Source: Sphingomonas edaphi
Lineage (GTDB): Bacteria > Pseudomonadota > Alphaproteobacteria > Sphingomonadales > Sphingomonadaceae
Direction of reading: 5' to 3'
Length of the DNA stretch: 64,000 bases
NCBI RefSeq assembly: GCF_003583725.1
Contig: NZ_QXTF01000001.1
Location: 434,001-498,000, forward strand
A model generated the notes under the pieces. The model ran no database searches. It had not been told where the DNA came from and was given only the letters and a program-made list of their open reading frames with translations. This document shows, one piece after another, positions 36,203 through 47,457 of the stretch; position 1 is the first letter of the stretch; each line of letters begins with the position of its first letter. A program made the translations under genes and the position numbers.

Positions 36203-36403
36203 ATTGTGAGTCTCCGAAAAAGGGCGAACCCCCTCGGACAACATGATCCGGCCGGGTCCGCGAAAGAATCCGCCCGGCTCTAGTAGCAGGCCCTATCAAG
36301 TGCAAGGCATTTGGAACCGGCTGGGCGGCGCCGAATTCGCAGAAAATTCATCCGATATTCAAGGCTTGCCGGTCATGCCGCTTCCCGCAATGGTTGCCGC
36401 CGC

Positions 36404-36832
36404 ATGACCCTTTTTACCCTAATCAGCTTTCTTCCGGCCTTGCTGGGCATTTCCGCTGATCCGTCCGTCGAGCAGCGGGTGGTGCGGCGCATGGTCGTGC
36501 GCGACGAGATCATTCTTCGTATTCCCGTGCGCCGACGCATGTCCCAGGCGATTGAATGGGCAGAGAAAAAAGGGCCCAAATGCCTGGACGCGGACCGGAT
36601 CAGGGGAGCGGCCCTGTCCGGCCCCTCGTCAATCGATTTCATGCTGAACAACCGGCAGTTGATGCGAGCTGAACTCGACAGCGCCTGCCCGGCGCTCGAC
36701 TTTTACAGGGGTTTTTATCTGCAGCCCGATGACGACCGCATCTGCGCCAAGCGCGAAACGGTCCGGTCGCGAGTAGGCGGCAGTTGCCGCATCGAGCGGT
36801 TCAGGACGCTGGTGCCACGGCCGAAACGCTAG
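36404..36832 (+). CDS. Small secreted hypothetical protein
   Basis: 142 residues from the ATG at 36404. MTLFTLISFLPALLGISA is a short signal peptide, so the product is probably periplasmic. The mature part is basic (RRMVVRDEIILRIPVRRR) and has three Cys (KCLDADR, SACPALDFYRGFYL, RICAKRE) plus a fourth near the end, which could form disulfides. No family is recognised. It is a single gene between sapC and the helicase. Confidence 0.7.
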   Translation: MTLFTLISFLPALLGISADPSVEQRVVRRMVVRDEIILRIPVRRRMSQAIEWAEKKGPKCLDADRIRGAALSGPSSIDFMLNNRQLMRAELDSACPALDFYRGFYLQPDDDRICAKRETVRSRVGGSCRIERFRTLVPRPKR

Positions 36833-36926
36833 CGATTCCTTGACAATTTACCCTTGTGGCCTGTAGCGCGCCTCGCGGCGCGGTGCCGACTGGCCGCAAT
36901 TTCATTCTTTCTTTCCGGATTATTTG

Positions 36927-39418
<2,492 letters not shown>

Positions 39419-39455
39419 CTAGCGGCTCCAACGCCGGCCCGCTACAGGCGGGGGC

Positions 39456-40211
39456 ATGATCGAGACCTGGGTATATCCGGCGCTGACAGCAGTCGCCGTG
39501 CTGACCGGCTTCGTTGACGCCATCGCCGGTGGCGGCGGGCTTATCATGATGCCCGCGCTTCTGTTCGCGGGTGTGCCGCCGATCAATGCGCTCGCGACCA
39601 ACAAACTGCAGTCGATGTTCGGCACATCGGTCGCCTGCTTCAACTATGCCCGCAAAGGCTTGGTCGACTGGCGAGCCAATATGCTGACCATAATCCTGGT
39701 CTTCGCCGGGGCGAGCGCTGGCGTTATTGCCGTGCAGGCCATCAACACGAAGGCTCTGGCGCTCGTCATCCCGTTACTTTTGATGGCGGTCGCGTTGTAC
39801 GTGCTGGTGAGTCCGCGCATGAGCGACGAGGATGCGCACCAGCGCATTTCGGCGCGAGGCTATTCGCCCGTTGGCGCCGCGATTGGCGCTTATGACGGCT
39901 TTTTCGGCCCCGGCACGGGCAGCTTCTTTACGGCCACGCTCGTCGGCCTTCGCGGCTTCGGGCTGACCCGGGCCACCGCGTTGACCAAGCTGTTCAACCT
40001 CACCAGCAACATCGCCTCCGTCCTGTTTTTCGCGGTCGGAGGCAAGATGTTCTGGCTGCTCGGCTTGTGCATGGCGGCGGGAGCGATGGCCGGCGGGTGG
40101 ATCGGCAGCCATAGCGCAATGAAATTCGGCGCCAGGCTGATCCGGCCGCTGCTAGTAGCTCTGTCGCTGGGCCTGACGGCGCGTCTGCTTTGGGGCTATT
40201 TCGCGGCCTGA
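39456..40211 (+). CDS. TSUP/TauE-SafE family membrane permease
   Basis: A 251-residue inner-membrane protein with 7-8 hydrophobic helices. The repeated family motifs are GFVDAIAGGGGLIMMPALL at the N-terminus and GAYDGFFGPGTGSFFTATL at the start of the second half. This family moves sulfite, sulfoacetate or other small organosulfur anions. The substrate is not predictable. It is divergent from tgt, with about 50 bases holding both promoters. The downstream gene is a sulfotransferase-fold protein, which may hint at sulfur chemistry, but the link is weak. Confidence 0.88.
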   Translation: MIETWVYPALTAVAVLTGFVDAIAGGGGLIMMPALLFAGVPPINALATNKLQSMFGTSVACFNYARKGLVDWRANMLTIILVFAGASAGVIAVQAINTKALALVIPLLLMAVALYVLVSPRMSDEDAHQRISARGYSPVGAAIGAYDGFFGPGTGSFFTATLVGLRGFGLTRATALTKLFNLTSNIASVLFFAVGGKMFWLLGLCMAAGAMAGGWIGSHSAMKFGARLIRPLLVALSLGLTARLLWGYFAA

Positions 40212-40272
40212 CTCCCGCCGCATTTACTCTCCATAGACGCGGCCATTCCAAGCAACCGGCAAGGTAAGTTTT

Positions 40273-41280
40273 GTGTCAGTAACGCCCCGTTTCGCGTTTA
40301 TCGTCGGTGCCCCGCGCTGCGGAACCACTACGCTTGCAGATTGGCTTCAACAGCACCCGGACGTTTGCTTCTCGGCGGTCAAGGAGCCCCATTTCTTCAC
40401 CCAGTATGACCTTGGGGATATCGATCCGTCCAAGCGGCAGCGCTTTGTCGATGAGGAATATCTGCGGCGTTTTTTCGGTAGCTGCACAGACAATCGACAG
40501 ATGCGCGCCGAGGGCTCGGTGACTTATCTTTACCTGCCAGAGCGGATGGAAGCGGTTCTACGCCTTTGGCCGGAGGCGCGTTTCGTAATTGCGCTTCGCG
40601 ATCCCCTTCAAATGTTGCCTTCGCTGCACCAGCGCCTGCTCATCACAGGTGACGAGAATATCGAAGATTTCGCCGAAGCGTGGTCGAAGATCGAGGACCG
40701 ACGGCGTGGGCGTTCAATTCCTCGTTCCGCAGTCGATCCCCGCTTCCTTCGTTACGACGAGGCAGGCGCGCTTGGGTCGGCGGTCGAACGGTTCATCGAC
40801 GCAGTTGGCCGGGAGCGCTGCCACTTTGTGCTGTTTGATGACCTCGTCGGCGATCCACAAGGTACGTATCAGTCAATGTGCAATTTCCTTGGGTTGGAGC
40901 CTTGGGAAGAAACAAAATGGCGGCAGCGGCGAGAAAACAAGACATTCCGCATCGGATGGCTGCAAAGGCTGCTTAAGCGCCCGCCGAAGATGGTTCGGAC
41001 CGTCATGGCGGGCGAAAAATTCCGTCAGCGAGAGAAGGCTTTGGACGCTGGCCAAGGCGCTCTGGTTTCCGGCATTTTTCGCGTCCGCAAGGCAGTGCTT
41101 GAATGGAACAAGGTTCCAGCCAAGCGAACCCCGCTTGACCCCGTCATGCGAGAGCAAATTACCAACACCCTGCGCGATGAGGTAATCCTGTTGTCGCGCG
41201 TCATCGACCGAGATCTCAGCCACTGGCTTGGGGGCATACCCGGTGCCAACCCTCATTTGCGCCAGGCGAAGCGCGCCTAG
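40273..41280 (+). CDS. Sulfotransferase-domain protein
   Basis: 335 residues from a GTG start. The N-terminal [20 protein letters not shown] is the 5'-PSB loop for PAPS, KEPHFF follows, and [19 protein letters not shown] is the 3'-PB strand with the conserved Arg and Ser. This is the layout of heparan-sulfate/lipid-type sulfotransferases, which transfer sulfate from PAPS to a sugar or lipid hydroxyl. There is no signal peptide. The acceptor is unknown. The 3' end overlaps the convergent queA by 4 bases. Confidence 0.85.
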   Translation: MSVTPRFAFIVGAPRCGTTTLADWLQQHPDVCFSAVKEPHFFTQYDLGDIDPSKRQRFVDEEYLRRFFGSCTDNRQMRAEGSVTYLYLPERMEAVLRLWPEARFVIALRDPLQMLPSLHQRLLITGDENIEDFAEAWSKIEDRRRGRSIPRSAVDPRFLRYDEAGALGSAVERFIDAVGRERCHFVLFDDLVGDPQGTYQSMCNFLGLEPWEETKWRQRRENKTFRIGWLQRLLKRPPKMVRTVMAGEKFRQREKALDAGQGALVSGIFRVRKAVLEWNKVPAKRTPLDPVMREQITNTLRDEVILLSRVIDRDLSHWLGGIPGANPHLRQAKRA

Positions 41281-42305
41281 GCAGGCAACAATAGCGAGGA
41301 GTCGCCGTAGCTATAGAAGCGGTAATCGTGCTCGATCGCGTGCGCATAGGCGCGCTTCATCACATCGAGGCCCATCAGCGCCGAGACCAGCATGAACAGC
41401 GTCGACTTAGGCAAGTGGAAATTGGTCATCAGCCCATCAACCGCACGGAACTTGTAGCCAGGCGTTATAAAGATGGCGGTGTCGCCTTCGAAGGCGTTGA
41501 TGATGCCGTCCTCGCCCGCGGCACTTTCGAGGAGCCGCAGGGACGTGGTTCCGACCGCAACCAAGCGCCCCCCGGCCGAGCGGGCGGCATTTAGCCGGTC
41601 CGCCGTAGCCCGGTCGATCTGGCCCCATTCCGAATGCATCCGGTGCGCGGTCGTGTCATCCGCCTTGACGGGTAGAAAAGTGCCAGCCCCGACATGGAGC
41701 GTCAGCGTTTCGCACTTGATCCCGCGCTCCTCGATTGCGGCGAGCAACCGTTCGGTGAAATGAAGCGCGGCCGTCGGGGCGGCAACTGCTCCCTCCTTGC
41801 GCGCGAACATGGTCTGATAATCAGCGCGATCGGAATCATCGATGCCGCGCTTGCTGGCGATATACGGCGGCAAAGGCATCTCACCGGCCCGCTCAAGCAA
41901 TAGCTCGACAGGTTCGTCGCCATGGAAATGCAGCAGGATCGCGCCCTGTTCGTCGCGACACACTGCGCTTGCGCGCACGTCGTTGCCGAAATCGATCAGG
42001 TCGCCGTCGCGCACACGCCTGGCGTTCCGAACGAACGCCCACCAGCTCCGCAAATCTTCGCGCTTGTGCAGCGTTGCGCCGACCGTCGCATCGCCCCGCT
42101 TTCCTTCAAGCTGCGCCGGTATGACCCGAGTGTCATTGAATACCAGCACGTCGCCGGGTTGCAGCAGGCCGGGAAGATCGAGCACGGTTCGATCCGACAT
42201 CACCTCGCCAGTGACGAGCAACAGCCGCGCCGCGTCCCGCGGACGGGCGGGCCTTAGGGCAATGCGGTCTGGCGGGAGGTCGAAGTCGAAAAGATCGACG
42301 CGCAT
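41277..42305 (-). CDS. queA: tRNA preQ1(34) S-adenosylmethionine ribosyltransferase-isomerase
   Basis: A 342-residue enzyme that adds the epoxycyclopentanediol ring to preQ1 in tRNA, using the ribosyl part of SAM. It starts [20 protein letters not shown] and contains [33 protein letters not shown] and [17 protein letters not shown], all family signatures. It is translationally coupled to the upstream cyclophilin gene (TGATG, 1-base overlap), so it belongs to a minus-strand run with the peptidyl-prolyl isomerase. Confidence 0.97.
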   Translation of the reverse strand: MRVDLFDFDLPPDRIALRPARPRDAARLLLVTGEVMSDRTVLDLPGLLQPGDVLVFNDTRVIPAQLEGKRGDATVGATLHKREDLRSWWAFVRNARRVRDGDLIDFGNDVRASAVCRDEQGAILLHFHGDEPVELLLERAGEMPLPPYIASKRGIDDSDRADYQTMFARKEGAVAAPTAALHFTERLLAAIEERGIKCETLTLHVGAGTFLPVKADDTTAHRMHSEWGQIDRATADRLNAARSAGGRLVAVGTTSLRLLESAAGEDGIINAFEGDTAIFITPGYKFRAVDGLMTNFHLPKSTLFMLVSALMGLDVMKRAYAHAIEHDYRFYSYGDSSLLLPA

Positions 42306-42982
42306 CAGTTACTTGCTGGCGTCTCTTGCGCAGCGGGCTGGGCAGGCGTCTCGGCGGGCGCAACCGGCTCGGCAGACGGAACTGCCGCAATCGTCGGCGC
42401 CGCCGGCAGCGGGCCTCCGAGGCTTGCGCGGACGATCGTCGTCGGCTCCGCAGGCGGCTCGCCCACCGCGATCGAGTCGACCGAGGCCATGCCTTCGACG
42501 ACGCGGCCGAATGCGCTATATTTATGATCGAGGCTGAAGCGCGGAGCGGTCATGATGAAGAACTGGCTGTTGGCGCTATTCGGTTCTTCCGCCCGGGCCA
42601 TCGAGGCAACGCCGCGAACGTGCGGCAGGTCGTTGAACTCGGCCTGGAGGTCAGGCAGCGGCGAACCGCCCTCGCCCGTTCCCTTGGGATCGCCGCCCTG
42701 TGCCATGAAGCCTGGGATAACGCGATGGAACTTCAGGCCGTTGTAGAAGCCCTGCGCGGTCAGCTGCTGGATTCGGTAAACCGTCTGCGGCGCAACGTCG
42801 GGGCGCAGCAGAATGACTACCTTCCCGCCGTTGGAAAGCTCGAGCGTCCAGCGATTGGCGGGATCAGCCGCAATTTCGGCCGGCGCGACGAGCGAGACGA
42901 CAGGCTTGACAGGCGGAGGCGCGGGCTTGGCGGCAATCAGTGCGAACGCCAGAAAAGGCAAGGCAATCAGGCTCTTGTTCAT
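42305..42982 (-). CDS. Exported cyclophilin-type peptidyl-prolyl isomerase
   Basis: 225 residues. [20 protein letters not shown] is a signal peptide, so the enzyme folds proteins in the periplasm. The cyclophilin core has [20 protein letters not shown] (with the catalytic Arg in FHRV), [14 protein letters not shown] and [13 protein letters not shown] Pro/Ala-rich tail of about 40 residues follows the catalytic domain. It is coupled to queA by a one-base stop-start overlap. Confidence 0.92.
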   Translation of the reverse strand: MNKSLIALPFLAFALIAAKPAPPPVKPVVSLVAPAEIAADPANRWTLELSNGGKVVILLRPDVAPQTVYRIQQLTAQGFYNGLKFHRVIPGFMAQGGDPKGTGEGGSPLPDLQAEFNDLPHVRGVASMARAEEPNSANSQFFIMTAPRFSLDHKYSAFGRVVEGMASVDSIAVGEPPAEPTTIVRASLGGPLPAAPTIAAVPSAEPVAPAETPAQPAAQETPASN

Positions 42983-43039
42983 TTTACACTCCCACCCCCG
43001 TGGTCGTCCGACTATCGCAGGCCGACGAAGCGCGCCAGC

Positions 43040-43531
43040 CTATTTTGCTAGCTTTGCGGCGACGTCCGCGGCGACCGCCGGGGTCACGAATTTGTTAATT
43101 GCCCCGCCATAGATGGCAATTTCTTTCACCAGCCTTGACGCAATCGGCTGCAGCGAAACGTCGGCCATGAGGAAAACAGTCTCGATATCGTCGTTCAGCT
43201 GCTGGTTCATCCCCGCCATCTGATACTCATATTCAAAATCGGCGACGGCCCGAAGACCTCGGAGGATGAGGCTGGCCCCTTCACGCTCTGCAAAGTCCAT
43301 CAGGAGGGAATCGAATTCGACGACGGTCACGCCGGGCAAATCGGCGACCTCGCGCCGGACCATCGCCAGCCGCTCTTCCACCGTGAACATCGGCGACTTG
43401 GACGGATTTGTCGTGATGCCGATGACCAGCCGATCAACAAGGTGGGCACCCCGCCGGATGATGTCGAGATGGCCCAGCGTGATCGGATCGAAGGTTCCAG
43501 GATAGACCCCGACGCGTTCATGTGCCGGCAT
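43040..43531 (-). CDS. coaD: Phosphopantetheine adenylyltransferase
   Basis: 163 residues. This enzyme makes dephospho-CoA from 4'-phosphopantetheine and ATP. The nucleotidyltransferase motif VYPGTFDPITLGHLDIIRR includes the T/HxGH-type GHLD site, and ISSRLVKEIA-type sequence appears as IASRLVKEIAIYGG near the end. RGLRAVADFEYEYQMAGMNQ is the conserved Arg/Tyr segment. It is coupled to the polyprenyl synthase by TGATG, a frequent pairing in sphingomonads. Confidence 0.97.
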   Translation of the reverse strand: MPAHERVGVYPGTFDPITLGHLDIIRRGAHLVDRLVIGITTNPSKSPMFTVEERLAMVRREVADLPGVTVVEFDSLLMDFAEREGASLILRGLRAVADFEYEYQMAGMNQQLNDDIETVFLMADVSLQPIASRLVKEIAIYGGAINKFVTPAVAADVAAKLAK

Positions 43532-44436
43532 CAGCGATCCCTTTCCTCGACGTAGCGGGCGATAGCGCGCAATAGGTCGGCCTCATGGCCATGCTGAGCT
43601 AGATGCTCGATGGCCTGGGTAACCAGCAGCGTGCATTGCTGCCGCGCCCGCTCCTCCCCCATCAACGAAACGAAGGTCGCCTTGCCTGCGTCCGCATCCT
43701 TGTGCAGCCGCTTCCCGGCGGCGGCTTCGTCCCCGCTATGGTCAAGCAGGTCGTCCGCGATTTGGAATGCGAGACCGATATTACGCGCATAACCGCGATA
43801 GGGTGTGCGCCCTTCCGGCGGAAGGCGACCCATGATGCAGGCGGCCTCGACCGAGAATTCGATCAGTGCTCCAGTCTTGAGTTGCTGCAAGCGGGTAACG
43901 GCACCGATGTCCAGCGCCTGCCCCTCGGCTACGAGGTCCAGCATCTGGCCGCCCGCCATGCCGTTCGGGCCGGACGCGCGCGCGAGTTCCAGTACCAAAT
44001 CCGACCGGATGAACGGATCCTCGTGCGTGGCGGGATCGGCGATCAGTTCAAACGCCAGGTCGTGGTAACAGTCGCCAGCCAAGACCGCGGTTGCCTCATC
44101 GAACTGCTTGTGAACCGTCGGCTTGCCCCGCCGCATGTCGTCGTCATCCATGCAGGGCAGATCGTCATGGATCAGCGAGTAGACGTGGATCGCCTCGATC
44201 GCCGCGCCCGCGCGAACCGCCCGGTCCTCGTCAATCGCGAACAGGCGGCCGGCGGCAACCGTCAGCAACGGCCGTAGATGCTTCCCGCCGCCAATGCCCG
44301 CGTGGCGCATGGCCTGGAACAGGCGGTCACGACCATCGCCGGTGTCAGTCAAATAATGGGCGAAGATGGCGTCGACCTTCGCGGCGATTCGAGACGCCTC
44401 CAGTCTCAGGTCGGACTCGGCTGCTTCAACCAGCAT
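43531..44436 (-). CDS. Polyprenyl synthetase (farnesyl diphosphate synthase type)
   Basis: A 301-residue trans-prenyltransferase of isoprenoid synthesis. The first aspartate-rich motif is HDDLPCMDDDDMRRGKPT and the second is FQIADDLLDHSGDE. GGGKHLRPLL carries the Lys/Arg pyrophosphate-binding residues. Two residues between the Asp pairs of the first motif and the aromatic upstream fit an FPP (C15) synthase. The 5' end overlaps xseB by 11 bases. The xseB-ispA order is a classic arrangement, which supports the ispA-like role. Confidence 0.92.
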   Translation of the reverse strand: MLVEAAESDLRLEASRIAAKVDAIFAHYLTDTGDGRDRLFQAMRHAGIGGGKHLRPLLTVAAGRLFAIDEDRAVRAGAAIEAIHVYSLIHDDLPCMDDDDMRRGKPTVHKQFDEATAVLAGDCYHDLAFELIADPATHEDPFIRSDLVLELARASGPNGMAGGQMLDLVAEGQALDIGAVTRLQQLKTGALIEFSVEAACIMGRLPPEGRTPYRGYARNIGLAFQIADDLLDHSGDEAAAGKRLHKDADAGKATFVSLMGEERARQQCTLLVTQAIEHLAQHGHEADLLRAIARYVEERDR

Positions 44437-44668
44437 CGAACGGGCTCGTCCCTGCCGGCTGTCCGTCCGGTCCGAGCGCGATCTTTTCGATCTTCGCCTG
44501 CGCTGCCTTCAGGCGGGCCTCGCAGTGTCGCTTAAGCCGGTCACCGCGCTGGTAAAGATCGATGGACTCGTCAAGCGGCGCCTGCCCCTGTTCGAGGCTG
44601 CGCACGATCTGCTCCAGCTCGGCCAATGCCGCTTCGAAGCTCAGGCTTTCGATATCACCCTGTTCCAT
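44426..44668 (-). CDS. xseB: Exodeoxyribonuclease VII small subunit
   Basis: An 80-residue helical-hairpin protein. LSFEAALAELEQIVRSLEQG followed by LDESIDLYQRGDRLKRHCE is the family signature. Several copies bind the large subunit XseA to form the single-strand nuclease; xseA is not in the window. The gene overlaps the polyprenyl synthase by 11 bases. Confidence 0.95.
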   Translation of the reverse strand: MEQGDIESLSFEAALAELEQIVRSLEQGQAPLDESIDLYQRGDRLKRHCEARLKAAQAKIEKIALGPDGQPAGTSPFDAG

Positions 44669-44700
44669 CGGTCAACTCTTGGCCGTTGGCGTGGCTGGAA

Positions 44701-45393
44701 TCAACGCTTGAACGGGTCCTTGATGCCCGGAACGATCTCGTCCGACGTATCGATGCCCGCTTCGGCCGCAAGCGCGGCTTCCGCGTCCCGATGATGCTGC
44801 TCACGCTCGGCGCGAAGCTGCTCGATCAGTGCGTCGCGGTCGCTGTCCAGGCGGGTATCGGGCGCCGCTTCGGTGCCGGCGGCTTTCTGTGCCTTGGCAA
44901 CGGCTGCGTCGAGCTCGCGCTGCGAGGTGAGGCCGAGTGTCACCGGATCCTTCGGCTGGATGTTGGCCATGTTCCAGTGTGTCCGCTCACGGATCGCGGC
45001 AATCGTGGTACGGGTGGTACCGATAAGCTTTGAAATCTGGCCGTCCGAAACTTCAGGATGGTTGCGGATGATCCAGGCGATACCGTCCGGCTTGTCCTGG
45101 CGCTTCGACACCGGCGTGTAACGCGGGCCCTTTGTGCGGGTGACCGGATCCGGAGCCTTGTGCATCTGGAGGATGTAATCGGCGTCCTTCTGGCCTTTTT
45201 CGATTTCTTCGTGCGTCAACTCGCCTGAGCGGATCGGGTCTCGCCCGGTCAGCTTCGTCGCCGCGGTGTCATCGGCGATCGCCTGCACTTCGAGTACGTG
45301 AAGCCCGCAGAAGTCGGCGATCTGGGGGAAGCTCAGCGACGTGTTGTCGACCAGCCAAGCGGCGGTCGCATGGGGCATGAGCGGCTGGGCCAT
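44701..45393 (-). CDS. trcR: Cell cycle transcriptional regulator TrcR (DUF1013)
   Basis: 230 residues from the ATG at 45393. MAQPLMPHATAAWLVDNTSL begins the family, followed by FPQIADFCGLHVLEVQAIAD and DGQISKLIGTTRTTIAAIRE, the latter a helix-turn-helix segment. The C-terminus is coiled, charged and Ala-rich. The family is restricted to alphaproteobacteria and is almost always conserved in Caulobacter and sphingomonads, where it is linked to cell-cycle gene control. It supports the taxonomic call. Confidence 0.9.
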   Translation of the reverse strand: MAQPLMPHATAAWLVDNTSLSFPQIADFCGLHVLEVQAIADDTAATKLTGRDPIRSGELTHEEIEKGQKDADYILQMHKAPDPVTRTKGPRYTPVSKRQDKPDGIAWIIRNHPEVSDGQISKLIGTTRTTIAAIRERTHWNMANIQPKDPVTLGLTSQRELDAAVAKAQKAAGTEAAPDTRLDSDRDALIEQLRAEREQHHRDAEAALAAEAGIDTSDEIVPGIKDPFKR

Positions 45394-45415
45394 CTTCGTC
45401 TCCACAAACAATTAG

Positions 45416-45438
45416 GGCCGCCCCTTCCCGGAGCGGCC
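45416..45438 (-). terminator. Possible terminator after the GST gene
   Basis: GGCCGC pairs with GCGGCC around an 11-nt loop. On the minus strand the stem is followed by CTAATTGTTTG. It lies between the stop of the GST gene and the start of trcR. Confidence 0.45.
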
Positions 45439-45460
45439 AGCGTTGCGAGGCGATTTAGTC

Positions 45461-46105
45461 CTAGCTGGCGTTCAGGGCAAGCGGAGTCTGGCCACCCATT
45501 TCGACATGGCCGGGAAGCAGCATGACGCGTTCAAGCCAGCGGATGAGCTCGGGGTATGCCTCAAGGTCGAAATTCGCCTCGTCGGCTACGTGGGTATAGG
45601 CGAACAGGCAGATGTCGGCGAGGCTGAACTGGTCGCCCGCGAACCATCGACGATCCGCAAGATGCCGATCCATCAGGTCGAGTGCGGCGAGACCACTTTC
45701 GCGCTTCCCGCCGATCTGCATCCGCTGCACCTCGGTAAGTGCGTCGAGCCCGACAAACCGCATCCAGAACCGCAAGGTCGCGATGTTGGGTTCGTGACTA
45801 TACTGTTCCCAGAACATCCAACGGAGCATGTCAGCCTGGTCGAAATGTCCGTCCGGGATCAGGCTGGTCCCGTTCGCGAGGTAAAAGCAGATCGCATTGC
45901 TTTCGGTCAGGAAGCGGTCTCCGTCCTGCAGGACGGGAATGCGACCATTGGCGTTGATGTCGCGAAGAAATTCGGGCGTGCGGGTTTCGCCCTTCATGAT
46001 GTTATACTCGCGGCGCTCCAGGTCGATACCGACGTGGGCCGCGGTCAACTGGATCTTGTAACAATTTCCGGACCGGGAATCTTCGTGCAGGATCAGCCCG
46101 CTCAT
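45461..46105 (-). CDS. Glutathione S-transferase family protein
   Basis: 214 residues. The thioredoxin-like half has the active-site region HEDSRSGNCYKIQL, IMKGETRTPEFLRDINANGRIPVL (cis-Pro) and LTESNAICFYLA, the Glu-Ser pair that binds the gamma-glutamyl group. The helical half has FAGDQFSLADICLFAYTHVA with the N-capping Asp. It is read just after the quinone oxidoreductase with a 4-base overlap (ATGA), suggesting a joint role in detoxifying electrophiles. The substrate is unknown. Confidence 0.92.
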   Translation of the reverse strand: MSGLILHEDSRSGNCYKIQLTAAHVGIDLERREYNIMKGETRTPEFLRDINANGRIPVLQDGDRFLTESNAICFYLANGTSLIPDGHFDQADMLRWMFWEQYSHEPNIATLRFWMRFVGLDALTEVQRMQIGGKRESGLAALDLMDRHLADRRWFAGDQFSLADICLFAYTHVADEANFDLEAYPELIRWLERVMLLPGHVEMGGQTPLALNAS

Positions 46106-47106
46106 AAGCCGGTAGATAGCACGATCTTGCCGATGTGGTCACCCGCCTCCATCCGCTCGTGAGCGGCAGCGGCCTGCTCAAGGGGGAACTGCTGGTCCAT
46201 CACCGGCTTCAGCCGATTACCCTCGACATAGGGCCAGACGGTCTGGGCGATCTCGTCACGGACCATCGCCTTGAAATCAAGATTTCGGCTGCGGAGCGTC
46301 GATCCGGTCAGCGTCAGTCGGCGGCGCATCAATTCGACGATCTGCACCTCTGCTATGGGGCCGCGCTGGAAAGCGATCGAGACGTGGCGCCCATCGTCGG
46401 AAAGGCATTGAAGGTTGCGCGCGACATAGTCCCCCCCGACCATGTCCAGTACTACGGCGACGCCGCGATCATCTGTCCACCGCTTCACAGCGTCGACGAA
46501 ATCCGCAGTACGATAATTGATGGCGTAGGATGCGCCGAGGGCGATCGCGGCCGCGCACTTCTCGTCGCTGCCGCAGGTCACGATCACGTCAAGGCCGAAT
46601 AGCATACCCAACTTGATCGCCATCGTGCCGATACCGCTAGTTCCGCCATGAACCAGCACCGTATCGCCATCCGATGCGAAACCGCGTTCGAAAAGGTTGA
46701 TCCAGACGGTGAACAGGGTTTCGGGCATTGCGGCCGCCTCGGTCAGGCGCAGCACTTCCGGAACCGGAAGGCAGGTTCCTGTCGGCGCGACGCAATAGTC
46801 GGCATAACCTCCGCCCGCGACCAGCGCGCACACCCGTTGGCCGATCATGTGAGTGGAGCCCTGTCCGGTCGAAACCACAGTGCCGGCGATTTCCAGGCCG
46901 GGAATGTCGCTGGCGCCGGGCGGCGGCGGATAAAAACCTTTTCGCTGCAGGACGTCCGGGCGATTCACGCCGGCCGCGGCAACCTTGACGAGTACTTCGC
47001 CCTTGCCCGGCCGGGGGGTAGGCCGCTGGACGAGGCGGAGCGATTCCGGCCCGCCGGGAGAAGCAATCTCGATCGCCCGCATCACATCCGGGATGATTTC
47101 GCTCAT
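46102..47106 (-). CDS. NAD(P)H-quinone oxidoreductase (zeta-crystallin/PIG3-like)
   Basis: 334 residues from the ATG at 47106 (a second ATG 8 codons later is also possible). It belongs to the zinc-free medium-chain reductase family. VLVKVAAAGVNRPDVLQRKG and GLEIAGTVVSTGQG form the substrate half, VLVHGGTSGIGTMAIKLG is the NADP-binding loop, and YAINYRTADFVDAV follows. No zinc-ligand Cys cluster is present. It is likely to reduce quinones or enals with NADPH. It is paired with the downstream GST. Confidence 0.9.
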   Translation of the reverse strand: MSEIIPDVMRAIEIASPGGPESLRLVQRPTPRPGKGEVLVKVAAAGVNRPDVLQRKGFYPPPPGASDIPGLEIAGTVVSTGQGSTHMIGQRVCALVAGGGYADYCVAPTGTCLPVPEVLRLTEAAAMPETLFTVWINLFERGFASDGDTVLVHGGTSGIGTMAIKLGMLFGLDVIVTCGSDEKCAAAIALGASYAINYRTADFVDAVKRWTDDRGVAVVLDMVGGDYVARNLQCLSDDGRHVSIAFQRGPIAEVQIVELMRRRLTLTGSTLRSRNLDFKAMVRDEIAQTVWPYVEGNRLKPVMDQQFPLEQAAAAHERMEAGDHIGKIVLSTGL

Positions 47107-47178
47107 TACCGCCCCCACGCCCACTACCGGAGCGGCAAGCTTATTGACTTGGGGCCGGTCCGGGTCAACGCTGGGGCC

Positions 47179-47376
47179 ATGGACGAGGACGACTTCTTCT
47201 CCAGCCGCCCGCAGGATCCGCTGAGCCTGCTCGTGAAACAGGATTTGGGGCCCCTGTCGGTGGACGAGCTTCATGCCCGAATTTCGGCGCTGCGCGGCGA
47301 AATGGAGCGGGTCGAACGGCACATTGCCAATGTCACCGCGCACCGAAGCGCCGCCGATGCGCTGTTCAAGAAATAG
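47179..47376 (+). CDS. DUF1192 family small protein
   Basis: 65 residues: DPLSLLVKQDLGPLSVDELHARISALRGEMERVERHI, ending in SAADALFKK. The pattern PLSxxELxxRIxxLxxEIxR and the SAADALF tail define the DUF1192 family, common in alphaproteobacteria. The protein is a single coiled-coil helix with an acidic N-terminus. The function is unknown. It is divergent from the quinone reductase gene and 81 bases before clpA. Confidence 0.88.
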   Translation: MDEDDFFSSRPQDPLSLLVKQDLGPLSVDELHARISALRGEMERVERHIANVTAHRSAADALFKK

Positions 47377-47457
47377 GCCGAGCGGTCGTTACGCCTCCGC
47401 GCCCTTGATCGGGGCGCCCCATATGACGACATTGAGCGGGTAAGGAGATTCCCCCAC